A stretch of DNA of 64,000 nucleotides from Leptospira brenneri (GTDB taxonomy: Bacteria; Spirochaetota; Leptospiria; Leptospirales; Leptospiraceae), in the NCBI RefSeq assembly GCF_002812125.1, contig NZ_NPDQ01000007.1, forward strand, positions 1 through 64,000, in the 5' to 3' direction. Below the pieces are notes generated by a model. The model ran no database searches and had not been told where the DNA came from. It saw only the letters and a program-made list of their open reading frames with translations. The translations under genes were made by a program, and so were the position numbers. Below are positions 37,291 to 46,479 of this stretch, in pieces. Within the stretch, counting starts at the first letter, position 1. Each line of letters starts with the position of its first letter.

Positions 37291-38739
37291 ATGAAACTAA
37301 AATACTTAATCACATTTAGTCTTATATTCTTTCAGATAGTCAATTGTAAAGGTTTACCGGAGTATCTATTTCTACCACAAAGTATGAAATTTGATTTAAC
37401 TCCATTTTTATTCCGGGTATATTCACCTGCGGAACTAGCAACTTTGTCAAATACTGATTTCAATTTAAACGATAGTGGACTGATCACATCGACCAAGTTT
37501 TCGCGATTTCTATCTAACTGGTCGAACAACCGTCCAGCAGGAGTATCAGGAAATTTGGTTGTGATTCAAGTCCAGTCATCTGGTTCAAGTGGACGTTATT
37601 TGTTCTTTGATGGAAAACAAAGTTTTGCATACCCAATCGCAAACTTACCTGAACTTTTGACTGATACCAGAGATGATGGAGTATTGGCTATTGATGGACT
37701 TGCACCAAAAGGGAAAAAGATTTCTGATTTTTTTGGATTGTATGGCATAGACCCAGCAATCGACTATGTTGTATTTGCACAAGATACATCATCTCTTGCT
37801 AATCTTTCTTCGGCAACTTTTGCGTATTACTCTCTGTTATATTGGGGATATCCAAAGGAAAGACTAGCGGTATTAAATGGATCCATTGCTGATTTAACTG
37901 CGAGCAATGCACTGTTTACGACTCCATCTTACACTTACGCAAATAGTAACCGTGGTGGTAGCACAAAAACTCTATACAGAGATCATACCGTATTACAATT
38001 GACCATTGGAGATCTGATCCATTCCATAAAAAATGGGAATAGTATTTTTGATGAAGTAGATCCCGTTCCGGCCGAAGGTTTCTTTATCATCGATGGAAGA
38101 CCAAATGCATCTTACACGGGAACTGCTGCATCAACCGCATCAGGTTCCAAGTATTCTAACTGTACAACAAAAACAAACTCAACATTCGCAAGTAATACGT
38201 GCTTGGTGACTTATGAAGGAAGGATTAAATCTGCTACAAATTTGATCCCAACCGATTTGTACGATGGAACAACATTCCAGTTTAAATCATTTAGCCAATT
38301 ACAAACCTATCTGAATAACACGGGATACCAAGAAGGTAAACAGATTTATGTTTATGGAGAAGATGCAACCAGAGGTTCACTTGTTTGGTTCATTCTACAC
38401 CAAGTTCTTGGCAAACCGACAAGGTTATATGAAGGTGGCTGGAGACAGTTCGGTGCCCTTGGGCTCAGGACTCCCACCTCCGGCTCAAGCCCCAGTGCAA
38501 TCAGCCAGCCTGCTTCCTATTGGAGAACAGATATTGCTACTTTATCGGAAGTGAATACTTCTAACGCAGATGCCAATGTTCCCAATTACCAACTGGATAT
38601 CGGAAGACAGTATGTTAAAAATTCCAACAAACTAAGGACTGAAGATAAGGCTTTTTTACGTGGCTCTTCTTCTGCTGGAGCTTCCAGTGGTGGTGGTGGC
38701 GCACCGAGTGGCGGTGGAGGAAATGCTTGCGGCGGTTGA
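37291..38739 (+). CDS. rhodanese-fold lipoprotein lacking the catalytic cysteine
   Basis: This 482-residue paralogue of the protein at 34535 has a lipobox ending at Cys19 (IVNC). The shared scaffold is clear: LNDSGLITSTKF, YWGYPKERLAVLNGSI, FFIIDGRPNASYTG, EGRIKSATNLIP and RLYEGGWRQFG. The loop that should hold the cysteine reads YVYGEDATRGS, so it cannot act by the normal persulfide route. The C-terminus has a Ser/Gly-rich tail (SGGGGAPSGGGGNACGG) with one cysteine. It may bind a partner or ligand instead of transferring sulfur. Confidence 0.76.
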   Translation: MKLKYLITFSLIFFQIVNCKGLPEYLFLPQSMKFDLTPFLFRVYSPAELATLSNTDFNLNDSGLITSTKFSRFLSNWSNNRPAGVSGNLVVIQVQSSGSSGRYLFFDGKQSFAYPIANLPELLTDTRDDGVLAIDGLAPKGKKISDFFGLYGIDPAIDYVVFAQDTSSLANLSSATFAYYSLLYWGYPKERLAVLNGSIADLTASNALFTTPSYTYANSNRGGSTKTLYRDHTVLQLTIGDLIHSIKNGNSIFDEVDPVPAEGFFIIDGRPNASYTGTAASTASGSKYSNCTTKTNSTFASNTCLVTYEGRIKSATNLIPTDLYDGTTFQFKSFSQLQTYLNNTGYQEGKQIYVYGEDATRGSLVWFILHQVLGKPTRLYEGGWRQFGALGLRTPTSGSSPSAISQPASYWRTDIATLSEVNTSNADANVPNYQLDIGRQYVKNSNKLRTEDKAFLRGSSSAGASSGGGGAPSGGGGNACGG

Positions 38740-38758
38740 TTCATTCAACAGAATCAAC
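38735..38758 (+). terminator. hairpin over stop codon between cluster genes
   Basis: GTTGATTC (38735-38742) pairs with GAATCAAC (38751-38758) around an 8-base loop. The stem includes the TGA stop of the upstream gene and ends 5 bases before the GTG start of the cytochrome gene. There is no T-run, so an effect on translation or mRNA stability is more likely than termination. Confidence 0.4.
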
Positions 38759-38763
38759 TTACC

Positions 38764-39978
38764 GTGAAATTTAAAAAATTCCAACTTACGAACATTCTGA
38801 CAATTCTATTCATGTTCGTAAGTTGTTCTGATTCTAGTTTTCTATCATCTCATTGGAAACATCCAATTTCAGAACAAGGATTACCTCCTTCCCAGTTTCC
38901 TCCTTTAGAAAAAAGTTTAGACCCAAAAGATTGTGCAACTTGCCACAAAGATCAATTTCAAAATTGGGAAAGAAGTTTGCATTCCAAGTCGGTGAGCGGC
39001 GGTTTTTTATGGCAAAAAGAAATTCTATCAGCTAATGAATTCAGATCCTGTCTCAATTGCCACTCACCTCTTCCAGAAACCAAATCTGAACTTGACCTTG
39101 AATACCATACAACAACGATCCTAAATTCTAAATCGCACAACTTCCCCAACGGAATAGGAAATCCATCCATTCTTTGTGCTTCTTGTCATATCAGAAATCA
39201 AATTCGATTTGGTCCTCCACCCAGAACAAATAATGACAAAAAGATAACCTCTGGGAACATTCCACATAACAGTTATGTGGTGAAAAATGAATTTGAATCC
39301 TCAGAATTTTGTAAGTCTTGTCATGAAAGTAAAGAAACAGGTGTCAAACTGAATGGGAAACGACTTATGGAAGTTTATTCTGAATGGGAACGAAGTCCTT
39401 TTGCCAAACAAGGAATCCAATGCCAAAACTGCCATATGCCTGACAGAGAACATTCCTGGAAAGGAATCCATGACAAAACCTTTGTTCAAAAATCCTTATT
39501 ACCAACCTGGGAAGTAAAAGAAAAAAATGGAGAATACCAAATTTTTGCTGAGTTAAAATCAATAGGTGTTGGTCATGAGTTTCCAACTTACGTAGTTCCT
39601 AAAATTTACTTACGTTTTTATGTTATTTTAAATGATAAAAGAAAACCTTTACTACTGGAAGAATCAGTCGTAGGAAGGATAGTGAACACAAACCTTACAG
39701 AAGAATATGCTGATACGAGAATCAAACCAAAAGGTTCTCATATAGTTCGTTTTGATTATAAACCCAATGAAAATTCAATTCAGGAGTTTTTTTGGAAAAT
39801 TGAAGTGGATCCGGACGAACAGTATGTCCGGACTTTCCAGGAACAGTTAGACAATCGAGGTAATGAACTTTCTAAACAGTCGCTAATTTTATTAAGAGAG
39901 TCCCTCGCTGAAAAAAAGAACTCTCTATATACACTATTTACTTTGAGTTGGAAAGTGCCTGCTTCACTTCCGCGATGA
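38764..39978 (+). CDS. pentahaem cytochrome c lipoprotein (c554-like)
   Basis: This 404-residue protein starts with GTG and has a lipobox LFMFVSC (Cys21). Five CxxCH haem sites start at Cys57, Cys96, Cys138, Cys183 and Cys220, the first followed by FQNWERSLHSKS. This matches the cytochrome at 29534 in haem number and order. The C-terminal beta-rich domain contains GHEFPTYVVPKIYLRF, a histidine-proline motif that also has a counterpart there. As a lipoprotein it could sit at the outer membrane beside the barrel protein. It overlaps the convergent metZ gene by 41 bases. Confidence 0.87.
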   Translation: MKFKKFQLTNILTILFMFVSCSDSSFLSSHWKHPISEQGLPPSQFPPLEKSLDPKDCATCHKDQFQNWERSLHSKSVSGGFLWQKEILSANEFRSCLNCHSPLPETKSELDLEYHTTTILNSKSHNFPNGIGNPSILCASCHIRNQIRFGPPPRTNNDKKITSGNIPHNSYVVKNEFESSEFCKSCHESKETGVKLNGKRLMEVYSEWERSPFAKQGIQCQNCHMPDREHSWKGIHDKTFVQKSLLPTWEVKEKNGEYQIFAELKSIGVGHEFPTYVVPKIYLRFYVILNDKRKPLLLEESVVGRIVNTNLTEEYADTRIKPKGSHIVRFDYKPNENSIQEFFWKIEVDPDEQYVRTFQEQLDNRGNELSKQSLILLRESLAEKKNSLYTLFTLSWKVPASLPR

Positions 39979-41110
39979 TGTCATCAATGTGTTCTAAACC
40001 AACAGAAACACGGATGAGACCAGGTAAAATTCCTACTGCTAATCTTTCTGCTTCCGATAACTTAGAGTGAGTTGTCGATGTTGGATGAGTCACAGTGGTT
40101 CTTGTATCACCCAAATTGGCAGTAAGAGAAAACCACTTGAGTGCATCTAAAAATTTTCTAGCTCTTTCGACTCCACCTTTGATCACAAAAGAAACAATCC
40201 CACCACCGGCTTTCATTTGTTTTTTTGCAATCGCATAACCAGGATCATTTGGTAAAAATGGATATCGGACTAATTCCACATCTGCCGATCCTTCCAAAAA
40301 TTCAGCCAACTTGATAGCATTTTCAGAATGTCGATCCATCCTTACTGCTAAAGTTTCTAAACTTTTGGATATAACCCAAGCATTCATCGGAGATAGAGAC
40401 GGTCCAGTGTTACGAGCCATATAACGAATGGGTTGGATAAGTTCTTTTTTACCAAGAATGATACCCGCAATTACCCTTCCTTGGCCATCTAAGTATTTAG
40501 TCGCTGAATGAATCACAATATCAGCACCGAAATCAGCAGGTCTTTGGATATAAGGAGAACAAAAACAATTGTCTACGATCAGTATGGCTTTTTTCTTTTT
40601 ACAAAGCGCTGAAACCCAAGCTAAATCAACAATATCAAGGCCCGGATTGGAAGGTGTTTCTATATAAACGATCTTTGTGTTTTCTTGAAAAGCCGCCTCC
40701 CATAACTCAGGTTTGTTGATATCTACATAAGTGGTAGTCACTCCAAAACGCGGTAATATGTTTGCAAAAATTTGATGTGTGGATCCAAAAATAGCACGAG
40801 CAGATACGATATGGTCTCCTGACTTGACAAGTCCAAATACAGAGGTAAACACAGCAGACATCCCTGAAGCAGTGGTAATTCCATCCTCAGTATGCTCAAG
40901 TGAACACATTTTTTCAATTAACTCGGTGGTATTAGGATTGGAAAACCGAGTGTATTGGTTCCCTGTTACCTCTTCTGCAAAAAGTGCTCTTGCATGTTCC
41001 GCATCATCAAAAACAAAACTAGAAGTTAAAAATAGTGGAGTGGAATGTTCCTTTTCTCCGGTTCTTTTGGTTTGGATGCGGATGGCGTCAGTTTCAAAGT
41101 GTTCAAACAT
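39938..41110 (-). CDS. metZ: O-succinylhomoserine sulfhydrylase (Cys/Met metabolism PLP enzyme)
   Basis: This enzyme of about 390 residues makes homocysteine from an acylated homoserine and sulfide. The family motifs are ASGMSAVFTSVFGLV, VYIETPSNPGLDIVDL and the PLP lysine in HSATKYLDGQGRVIAG. The close similarity to known MetZ proteins is from memory; cystathionine gamma-synthase and MetY remain possible. I took the ATG at 41110 (MFEHFETDAIR), since the TTG at 41143 has no ribosome-binding site. Its use of free sulfide makes its place next to sulfurtransferase-fold genes notable. Confidence 0.82.
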   Translation of the reverse strand: MFEHFETDAIRIQTKRTGEKEHSTPLFLTSSFVFDDAEHARALFAEEVTGNQYTRFSNPNTTELIEKMCSLEHTEDGITTASGMSAVFTSVFGLVKSGDHIVSARAIFGSTHQIFANILPRFGVTTTYVDINKPELWEAAFQENTKIVYIETPSNPGLDIVDLAWVSALCKKKKAILIVDNCFCSPYIQRPADFGADIVIHSATKYLDGQGRVIAGIILGKKELIQPIRYMARNTGPSLSPMNAWVISKSLETLAVRMDRHSENAIKLAEFLEGSADVELVRYPFLPNDPGYAIAKKQMKAGGGIVSFVIKGGVERARKFLDALKWFSLTANLGDTRTTVTHPTSTTHSKLSEAERLAVGILPGLIRVSVGLEHIDDIIAEVKQALSNSK

Positions 41111-41160
41111 ATCTTCTACCAAGGTCGGCGATGAAGGCTCCAATTCATCATTTTTTTTGG

Positions 41161-41208
41161 AAAATATCTGCTATAGAATCGATTTTAAACCAATATAACA
41201 GATATTTT
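41161..41208. promoter_or_regulatory. inverted repeat and TGCTATAG motif upstream of metZ
   Basis: AAAATATCTG (41161-41170) pairs with CAGATATTTT (41199-41208) across a 28-base loop, partly over the stop codon of the transporter gene. CTGCTATAG (41167-41175) lies in and beside the left arm, about 58 bases upstream of the metZ start. The same TGCTATAG core precedes two lipoprotein genes in the window. Confidence 0.4.
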
Positions 41209-41875
41209 AAGAAATTTCTGCTATTTTCCCGTCAATCATGTGAACACGGCGACTGGCAAGGGCCGCATAATCAGGGTCATGCGTAACAAAAAGAATGGTG
41301 GTCCCATCTTCTTTGTTGATCCGTTTAAAGATCTCCATCACCTTATCACCGTTAATTGTATCAAGATTTCCCGTTGGTTCATCAGCAAACAGAAATTTAG
41401 GTTTTTGTATGAGAGCCCTTGCAATCGCAACTCTTTGTCCTTCCCCACCAGACATCTGACTTGGAAACTTATCTTTACAATGCAAAACGGAAAAACTTTC
41501 CATTAGATGGAGAGCATACTCTTCCATCGCTTTATGTGTACCGGTTTTCCTGGCTGGCATAGTTATATTTTCAAGTCCAGTTAGTTCAGGAAGTAGATAA
41601 TGGAATTGAAAGACAAAACCAATGGAAGTATTTCTCAAACAGTGAATCTCTGCACTATTCATTCCAAGAAGAGAAGTTCCACTTAACTTAACGTCTCCGC
41701 TCGTTGGATTGTCTAGTCCACTCACAATGTATAAAAACGTAGATTTACCAGAACCCGACTTACCCGTAAGAGCAACAAAATCTCCAACGGTAATATCCAA
41801 AGATACATCTTTCAAAATATCTTGCGGTGGAGTCCCAAAGGACTTAAAAATATTTTTGGCTTCGATTCCTAACAT
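41207..41875 (-). CDS. ABC transporter ATP-binding protein (MacB/LolD type)
   Basis: This 222-residue ATPase has Walker A GKSGSGKST (38-46), the signature MSGGEGQRVAIARAL, Walker [13 protein letters not shown] and the H-loop VTHDPDY. The DEPTGNLD form is typical of MacB, LolD and FtsE-type ATPases, which power transport through mechanical motion of FtsX-like permeases. It ends an operon with a permease and a periplasmic adaptor. Confidence 0.93.
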   Translation of the reverse strand: MLGIEAKNIFKSFGTPPQDILKDVSLDITVGDFVALTGKSGSGKSTFLYIVSGLDNPTSGDVKLSGTSLLGMNSAEIHCLRNTSIGFVFQFHYLLPELTGLENITMPARKTGTHKAMEEYALHLMESFSVLHCKDKFPSQMSGGEGQRVAIARALIQKPKFLFADEPTGNLDTINGDKVMEIFKRINKEDGTTILFVTHDPDYAALASRRVHMIDGKIAEIS

Positions 41876-43129
41876 TTAGGTTGCCCCTCTGATAATATCA
41901 ACAGGAGACAGACGACTGGCCATACGCGCAGGTATATAACTAGCGATAGATGCACTGAGAACAGCAATACAAAATCCTTTTACATAAATCATTAGATCCC
42001 AAGATATCATCATTTTTTTCATAAGTGCTTTTGAATTCTGTTTGGGATCTCCGATAGGAATTCCATCAATGTAATAACATCCAAGAATCCCAACAAAAAT
42101 TCCAATCAAAGCTCCTAAAGTTCCCAAAAACAGACCTTGAAAAATAAAAAGTTGAATTGTATCCTTTTCATCAAAACCAATAGAACGGAGGATTGCTACT
42201 TCCTTTTTCTTTTGATTCACAACCATATTTAGTATGTTATAAATACCAAATGCAACAACGAGGATGATTGTAAAAGTTGTAGAATTCCTAACAATGTCTT
42301 GTGTGCGAAATACCTGTAAAATACTTGCATTGACTTCATCCCAGCTTTCAACCTTATCTTTGCTAAAGTAACGTAAGTCCTCGGCTATTTCTGCTGCGGC
42401 GCGAATGTCTTTAATTTTAACAATGATCTGAGAAATTTCTCCACTTGATTTAGTGATACTTTGAACGGAAGATAGAGATGCATAGACGGTTACTTCATCA
42501 ATTAACCTATTTCCTGTACTGAGAATTCCAACAACTTTAACAGGAATCAAATCAGTGCCAGGAATATAAACGGAAACAGTGTCACCCATTTTCGCACCAA
42601 GTTTATTTAATACACCCTCACCCATAATCGCAAGTGATGTTCCGCGAGATAAATCAGATAACTTACCTTCTACAATGTAATCACCAAGATTAGTCACTTT
42701 GGGTTGGATGTTTGGATCAATACCAACAAATCGTGCAGGAGCAGTTTCTTTTCCATTAACAAAAATAACCTCTTTACTGAGTTGAGGGGCAAAAGAAACA
42801 ACCCGATGATCATTGGATAATTTTTCCATCCATCCAAGAACGTTCGTTAACCGTGAATTATCAGTTCTTCCGGAAGGCGGAGACAACCATCGAACCAACT
42901 TACCTTGAAAAAAAACATCTTCGAAGGTTCGTTCTGTGATGAGTTCATCTCTTGGAGAAATTTTAATTTGCCCATCTGAGTTTACTAATTGGTCGGTTAT
43001 AACTGCTTGAAACCCCAACATGATTCCGGAAAAAACAATATAACCTGCAGTCCCAAGAACAATCCCGATCAAAGTAAGAACAGACTGCTGTGGTCTAGAA
43101 AAAATTTGTCTTATCGCGAGGAACAACAT
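41876..43129 (-). CDS. ABC transporter permease, FtsX/MacB type
   Basis: This 417-residue protein has one membrane helix near the N-terminus (LTLIGIVLGTAGYIVFSG), a large periplasmic MacB core domain and three C-terminal helices that contain the FtsX-like ILRSIGFDEKDTIQLFIFQG and end in the SPVDIIRG motif. It is 1 base from both neighbours. With the adaptor it should make a MacAB-like export system; no TolC gene is nearby. Confidence 0.9.
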   Translation of the reverse strand: MLFLAIRQIFSRPQQSVLTLIGIVLGTAGYIVFSGIMLGFQAVITDQLVNSDGQIKISPRDELITERTFEDVFFQGKLVRWLSPPSGRTDNSRLTNVLGWMEKLSNDHRVVSFAPQLSKEVIFVNGKETAPARFVGIDPNIQPKVTNLGDYIVEGKLSDLSRGTSLAIMGEGVLNKLGAKMGDTVSVYIPGTDLIPVKVVGILSTGNRLIDEVTVYASLSSVQSITKSSGEISQIIVKIKDIRAAAEIAEDLRYFSKDKVESWDEVNASILQVFRTQDIVRNSTTFTIILVVAFGIYNILNMVVNQKKKEVAILRSIGFDEKDTIQLFIFQGLFLGTLGALIGIFVGILGCYYIDGIPIGDPKQNSKALMKKMMISWDLMIYVKGFCIAVLSASIASYIPARMASRLSPVDIIRGAT

Positions 43130-43130
43130 A

Positions 43131-43901
43131 TTAGTTTTTAACCAATACTTCGTCGCCTTCTTTCAAATCACCTTGGATGAGTTCTCCGAATTCTGAATTG
43201 ATCGCACCAATTCGAATTTCAATTTTATCTTTATTTCCATCGCGAAACCGAGTTACTTTCCCTCTATCTACAGCGACTAACGGGACTAATACCACATTAT
43301 CTTTTGAAGAAACCTCAATAGCGACATCTGTTGTCATATCCGGTAAAATTCCCTGTGGAAATTCGTGAGCTTCAATACGAACTAAAAATTGTCCGTTAGA
43401 TGGATAAATTCTCTCAACCTTTCCCTTATAAACATTCCCTCGGATGGATTCAAAACTAAGTTGGACAGATTGTCCTGGTTTGACACGGAGAGCAGATTCT
43501 TGGTCAAGAGAAACAGAAACAAATACTTCTTTTAAATTTTGAATTTCTAAAACCGGAAGTCCTGGCATTGTAGTTTCATTTTTTGCTACATTTAGTTTAG
43601 TAAGAGTTCCATTCAGAGGAGAACGAAAGGTAATTCCAGAATCATTCACAAGTAAAGCTTGGCCTTTTGTTACAGTTTGTCCCTCTTCCACAAAAACCTC
43701 TCGAACTGAGGCCGCGATTCCAAACTTCAAACTAAAACTATCTACAGGTTTTACTGTCCCTAAAGCATACACAGCTTCGACTAATGAACCTTTTTCGATC
43801 ATTATTCTGTTCCCTTTGCCACTGCGAAGGAAAAAGAAAGAAAAGAGGATTAGAATGATTACAAATAAGGAACCAAAAAGATAGAGTTTTTTACGATCCA
43901 T
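43131..43901 (-). CDS. periplasmic adaptor, MacA/HlyD family
   Basis: This 256-residue protein has an N-terminal membrane helix (about 6-25) and the lipoyl-like and beta-barrel domains of membrane fusion proteins, with ALGTVKPVDSFSLKFG, VEEGQTVTKGQALL and FRSPLNGTLTKL. The alpha-helical hairpin is almost absent, so it is shorter than MacA. It is the first gene of this ABC operon. A 16-base stretch around its start (43898-43913) is identical to that at the lolC-like gene. Confidence 0.88.
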   Translation of the reverse strand: MDRKKLYLFGSLFVIILILFSFFFLRSGKGNRIMIEKGSLVEAVYALGTVKPVDSFSLKFGIAASVREVFVEEGQTVTKGQALLVNDSGITFRSPLNGTLTKLNVAKNETTMPGLPVLEIQNLKEVFVSVSLDQESALRVKPGQSVQLSFESIRGNVYKGKVERIYPSNGQFLVRIEAHEFPQGILPDMTTDVAIEVSSKDNVVLVPLVAVDRGKVTRFRDGNKDKIEIRIGAINSEFGELIQGDLKEGDEVLVKN

Positions 43902-43956
43902 GATGACCTAATCATCACAGATCAAATGTTTTTGGAAATTCTTTTTCTAGTGGAAA

Positions 43957-45246
43957 CTAAAGTGAAAGTCCGAAAACGAACTCACCTTCTTTATCTTTGG
44001 CGGGTTTGTACTCCAAACACCTAACATCTACAAATTGACCTTTTTGAAGTGTATCAAAAGAAAAGGAATCTGCAAGCCTACCTTTAAGATAGTTGTCCGT
44101 CACGAACCTTCCATCACTTTCAAGAATGGCTTCGTATGTTTTACCAACCACGGATTCTGCATATTTGGTATGAAGTTCAGAACTTAGTGACATGAGATCC
44201 AAAACTCTACGTTTTTTTTCGTCACCAGGAATGGGATCACCGAATGATTCCGCAGAGGTTCCCTTTCTTACTGAATAAGGGAAAACATGTAATTTTGCAA
44301 ACCCAAGCTCATTCAACAATTGTTTTGTTTCTTGAAACTCTAGTTCTGTTTCAGAAGGAAACCCAACAATCACATCAGTCCCTAAGAATAAATTAGGAAG
44401 TTTTTCTTTTGCAAGTTCAATCCTTGTGCGAAAAGCATCAGGATGGTAAGTCCGACGCATATCCTTTAAAACCTTACGGCTTCCACTTTGGATGGGAACA
44501 TGTAAAAACTTACAAAACCGGGGATGTTTCATTAGATCCAGTAAACCCGACCCTACATCGGGAGGTTCAATGGAGGAAAGACGAATTCTGGAATATTCTA
44601 AAATTTTTAAAATGTCTTCCAAAAGATTTAGAAAACCTTTTTCACCATTTTCCAACCTGTACCATCCCAAATTTACACCGGTTAGCTGGATCTCACCAAC
44701 TCCATTGTCTTGGAGGTATCTCACTTGGTCTAAAACATCATTATAATTTCGACTAACACCAAGACCTCGAGCAGCAGGAATTTTACAGTAAGAACATTTT
44801 CTATTACATCCATCTTGGATTTTTAGATACGCACGGGTATGGCCCTCTGGAAGTACATCAGAATAAGAGAAACGATCAAAAGACTGGTTTGTTTCAATTT
44901 TTTTGCCTTCCCAATCTTCTAAGATCTTATAAGGAAGAGAACTTTTTTCGGTATTTCCAAAAACTCCAAAAACACCAGGAATGTTCTGTAAAATTTCTTT
45001 ATCGGTTTCCGCATAACAGCCAGTTACATAAACTTTTGCACCTGGATTCGTGCGGATTGCATTTCGAATGATATTTCGATTTTTTACATCGGCTTTATTT
45101 GTCACTGTACATGTATTGACAACGATGTATTCAGCCTTTTCTTCTGCTTCTGCAAGCGAAAACCCTTTATCTTTTAAAACAGAATACATACCGTCGGTTT
45201 CAAAAAAATTCAACCGACAGCCAAGTGTATGAAATTTAATTTTCAC
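43957..45246 (-). CDS. mtaB: tRNA t6A37 methylthiotransferase
   Basis: This 429-residue radical SAM enzyme adds a methylthio group to t6A at position 37 of tRNAs. It has the UPF0004 domain with [14 protein letters not shown] and [12 protein letters not shown], the radical-SAM cluster motif CNRKCSYC, and a C-terminal TRAM-like part. GCRLN rather than the MiaB-type GCQMN points to MtaB. Its start overlaps the TPR gene's stop codon by 4 bases. Confidence 0.92.
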   Translation of the reverse strand: MKIKFHTLGCRLNFFETDGMYSVLKDKGFSLAEAEEKAEYIVVNTCTVTNKADVKNRNIIRNAIRTNPGAKVYVTGCYAETDKEILQNIPGVFGVFGNTEKSSLPYKILEDWEGKKIETNQSFDRFSYSDVLPEGHTRAYLKIQDGCNRKCSYCKIPAARGLGVSRNYNDVLDQVRYLQDNGVGEIQLTGVNLGWYRLENGEKGFLNLLEDILKILEYSRIRLSSIEPPDVGSGLLDLMKHPRFCKFLHVPIQSGSRKVLKDMRRTYHPDAFRTRIELAKEKLPNLFLGTDVIVGFPSETELEFQETKQLLNELGFAKLHVFPYSVRKGTSAESFGDPIPGDEKKRRVLDLMSLSSELHTKYAESVVGKTYEAILESDGRFVTDNYLKGRLADSFSFDTLQKGQFVDVRCLEYKPAKDKEGEFVFGLSL

Positions 45247-46022
45247 AAGTTACTGAGCGCAGCGATCCGTTTAGAGTTTTCTTTGATTGTATTACTTTCC
45301 CCATTCAAATCGGAGGCTTTCTGAATACAATCCTTAGCTTCCGTCAAATAAGTGTTTGCTTGGGACTTTTTACCCAATTTTTTATTCGTTTTATAAAGTG
45401 ATTCTTGGACGAGTGCTAAGTTATTCCAGATTTCAGCTGAGTTTTGATTTAAAGAGGAGGCCCAACGCAAACTAACATCTGCTTTGTCATAATTTTTTAA
45501 ATTATAATATATCTTACCTTCTAATTCTAACATTCGAAAATCACTAGGACTCCCAGCTTTAGCTTTTTCGATTTGAGAAAGTGCTGTTTTGGAAGCTCCT
45601 CTTTCAGAAAGAGCTAGAGCATAAAAATAACGAACTTCTGGATTTTGTGGGAACAAAGGAATTGTTTTTTCCGCAAGTTCAATGGCCGGTTTCCATTTTT
45701 TATGACGAGTTAAAATGGCAAGGCTACCCTGTAAAAGATCCTCATCATCTGTTTTTCGTTTCCTTGCTTCCAACATATTTTTATAAGAATTTTCGAAATC
45801 ATTCAACTTGTCATAGTTAAATGCAAGTAATGCGTAAAATTCATAAGAGGACTTACCGTCAGTCAAAAGACTTTTTACTAACTCAATTGACTTGTTATAG
45901 TTTTTGACTTTGTATTCATCGACAGCTTGAAAGTAAGCGGAACCAACTTGTTCCTTTTCTTGAGAATGTAGTGAGGTTACGAGTAAACAAGTAACAGCAA
46001 GAATGTGAATCAAATGTTTCAT
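45243..46022 (-). CDS. secreted TPR-repeat protein
   Basis: This 259-residue protein has a signal peptide (about 1-20, SLHSQ) and then four to five tetratricopeptide repeats, for example [18 protein letters not shown] and [20 protein letters not shown]. It is probably a periplasmic scaffold. It overlaps both neighbours by 4 bases, so all three are translated together, but the context gives no clear partner. Confidence 0.82.
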   Translation of the reverse strand: MKHLIHILAVTCLLVTSLHSQEKEQVGSAYFQAVDEYKVKNYNKSIELVKSLLTDGKSSYEFYALLAFNYDKLNDFENSYKNMLEARKRKTDDEDLLQGSLAILTRHKKWKPAIELAEKTIPLFPQNPEVRYFYALALSERGASKTALSQIEKAKAGSPSDFRMLELEGKIYYNLKNYDKADVSLRWASSLNQNSAEIWNNLALVQESLYKTNKKLGKKSQANTYLTEAKDCIQKASDLNGESNTIKENSKRIAALSNL

Positions 46023-46453
46023 AAAAGATCCGAAGGGACTGTAATGGAGTTCAGATTGACCGAATCTATCCTGGAATGATAGGGTTCGATGGGGTCCAGG
46101 TATAGGAAAACGCTTCCCCCTTTAGAAAGCAAGTAATGTTCGATATGTTCTTCGGTGATGATTTCCAAATCCTCTGTGTATAAAATCGGGTTTTCTCCTG
46201 GCCCCATATGGACGTGAAATTCCTGATTGGTGAGAAAATCGGAAAGGTTGAGGTAACCGGATCCAAAATATAGGCCCGATTGGAAGTAGTATTTATAAAA
46301 AACTTTGACTTCAGGGAGAATGAGGTTCGGACGAATGTATCCGAGTTCGATCCGCTCAATGGTTCCAACAGTTCGGATTTTCCGCAGTTGGAACCAAATT
46401 TTACGAATGAAAAAATAAGAAAACAGAAAGACGAGAGGAATGAGGATAGCCAT
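46019..46453 (-). CDS. small membrane protein, unknown
   Basis: This 144-residue protein has one N-terminal membrane helix (about 2-17) and a beta-rich soluble part with YYFQSGLYFGSGYLNLSDFL, similar in general shape to DUF3592 proteins. I do not assign a family. Its start lies 26 bases after clpC, and a small hairpin (46462-46476) lies between them. Confidence 0.72.
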   Translation of the reverse strand: MAILIPLVFLFSYFFIRKIWFQLRKIRTVGTIERIELGYIRPNLILPEVKVFYKYYFQSGLYFGSGYLNLSDFLTNQEFHVHMGPGENPILYTEDLEIITEEHIEHYLLSKGGSVFLYLDPIEPYHSRIDSVNLNSITVPSDLL

Positions 46454-46479
46454 TTCCGTCCGCCTTTCCGAAAGGCTCT

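Noticed and set aside
37291..38739. Pseudogene, because the rhodanese cysteine is missing
   Set aside because: The frame is intact over 482 codons, the lipobox and scaffold motifs are kept and the gene sits in an operon-like cluster, so it is probably functional.
41111..41206. SAM riboswitch before metZ
   Set aside because: The 96-base leader has only one long-loop inverted repeat and none of the conserved SAM riboswitch core.
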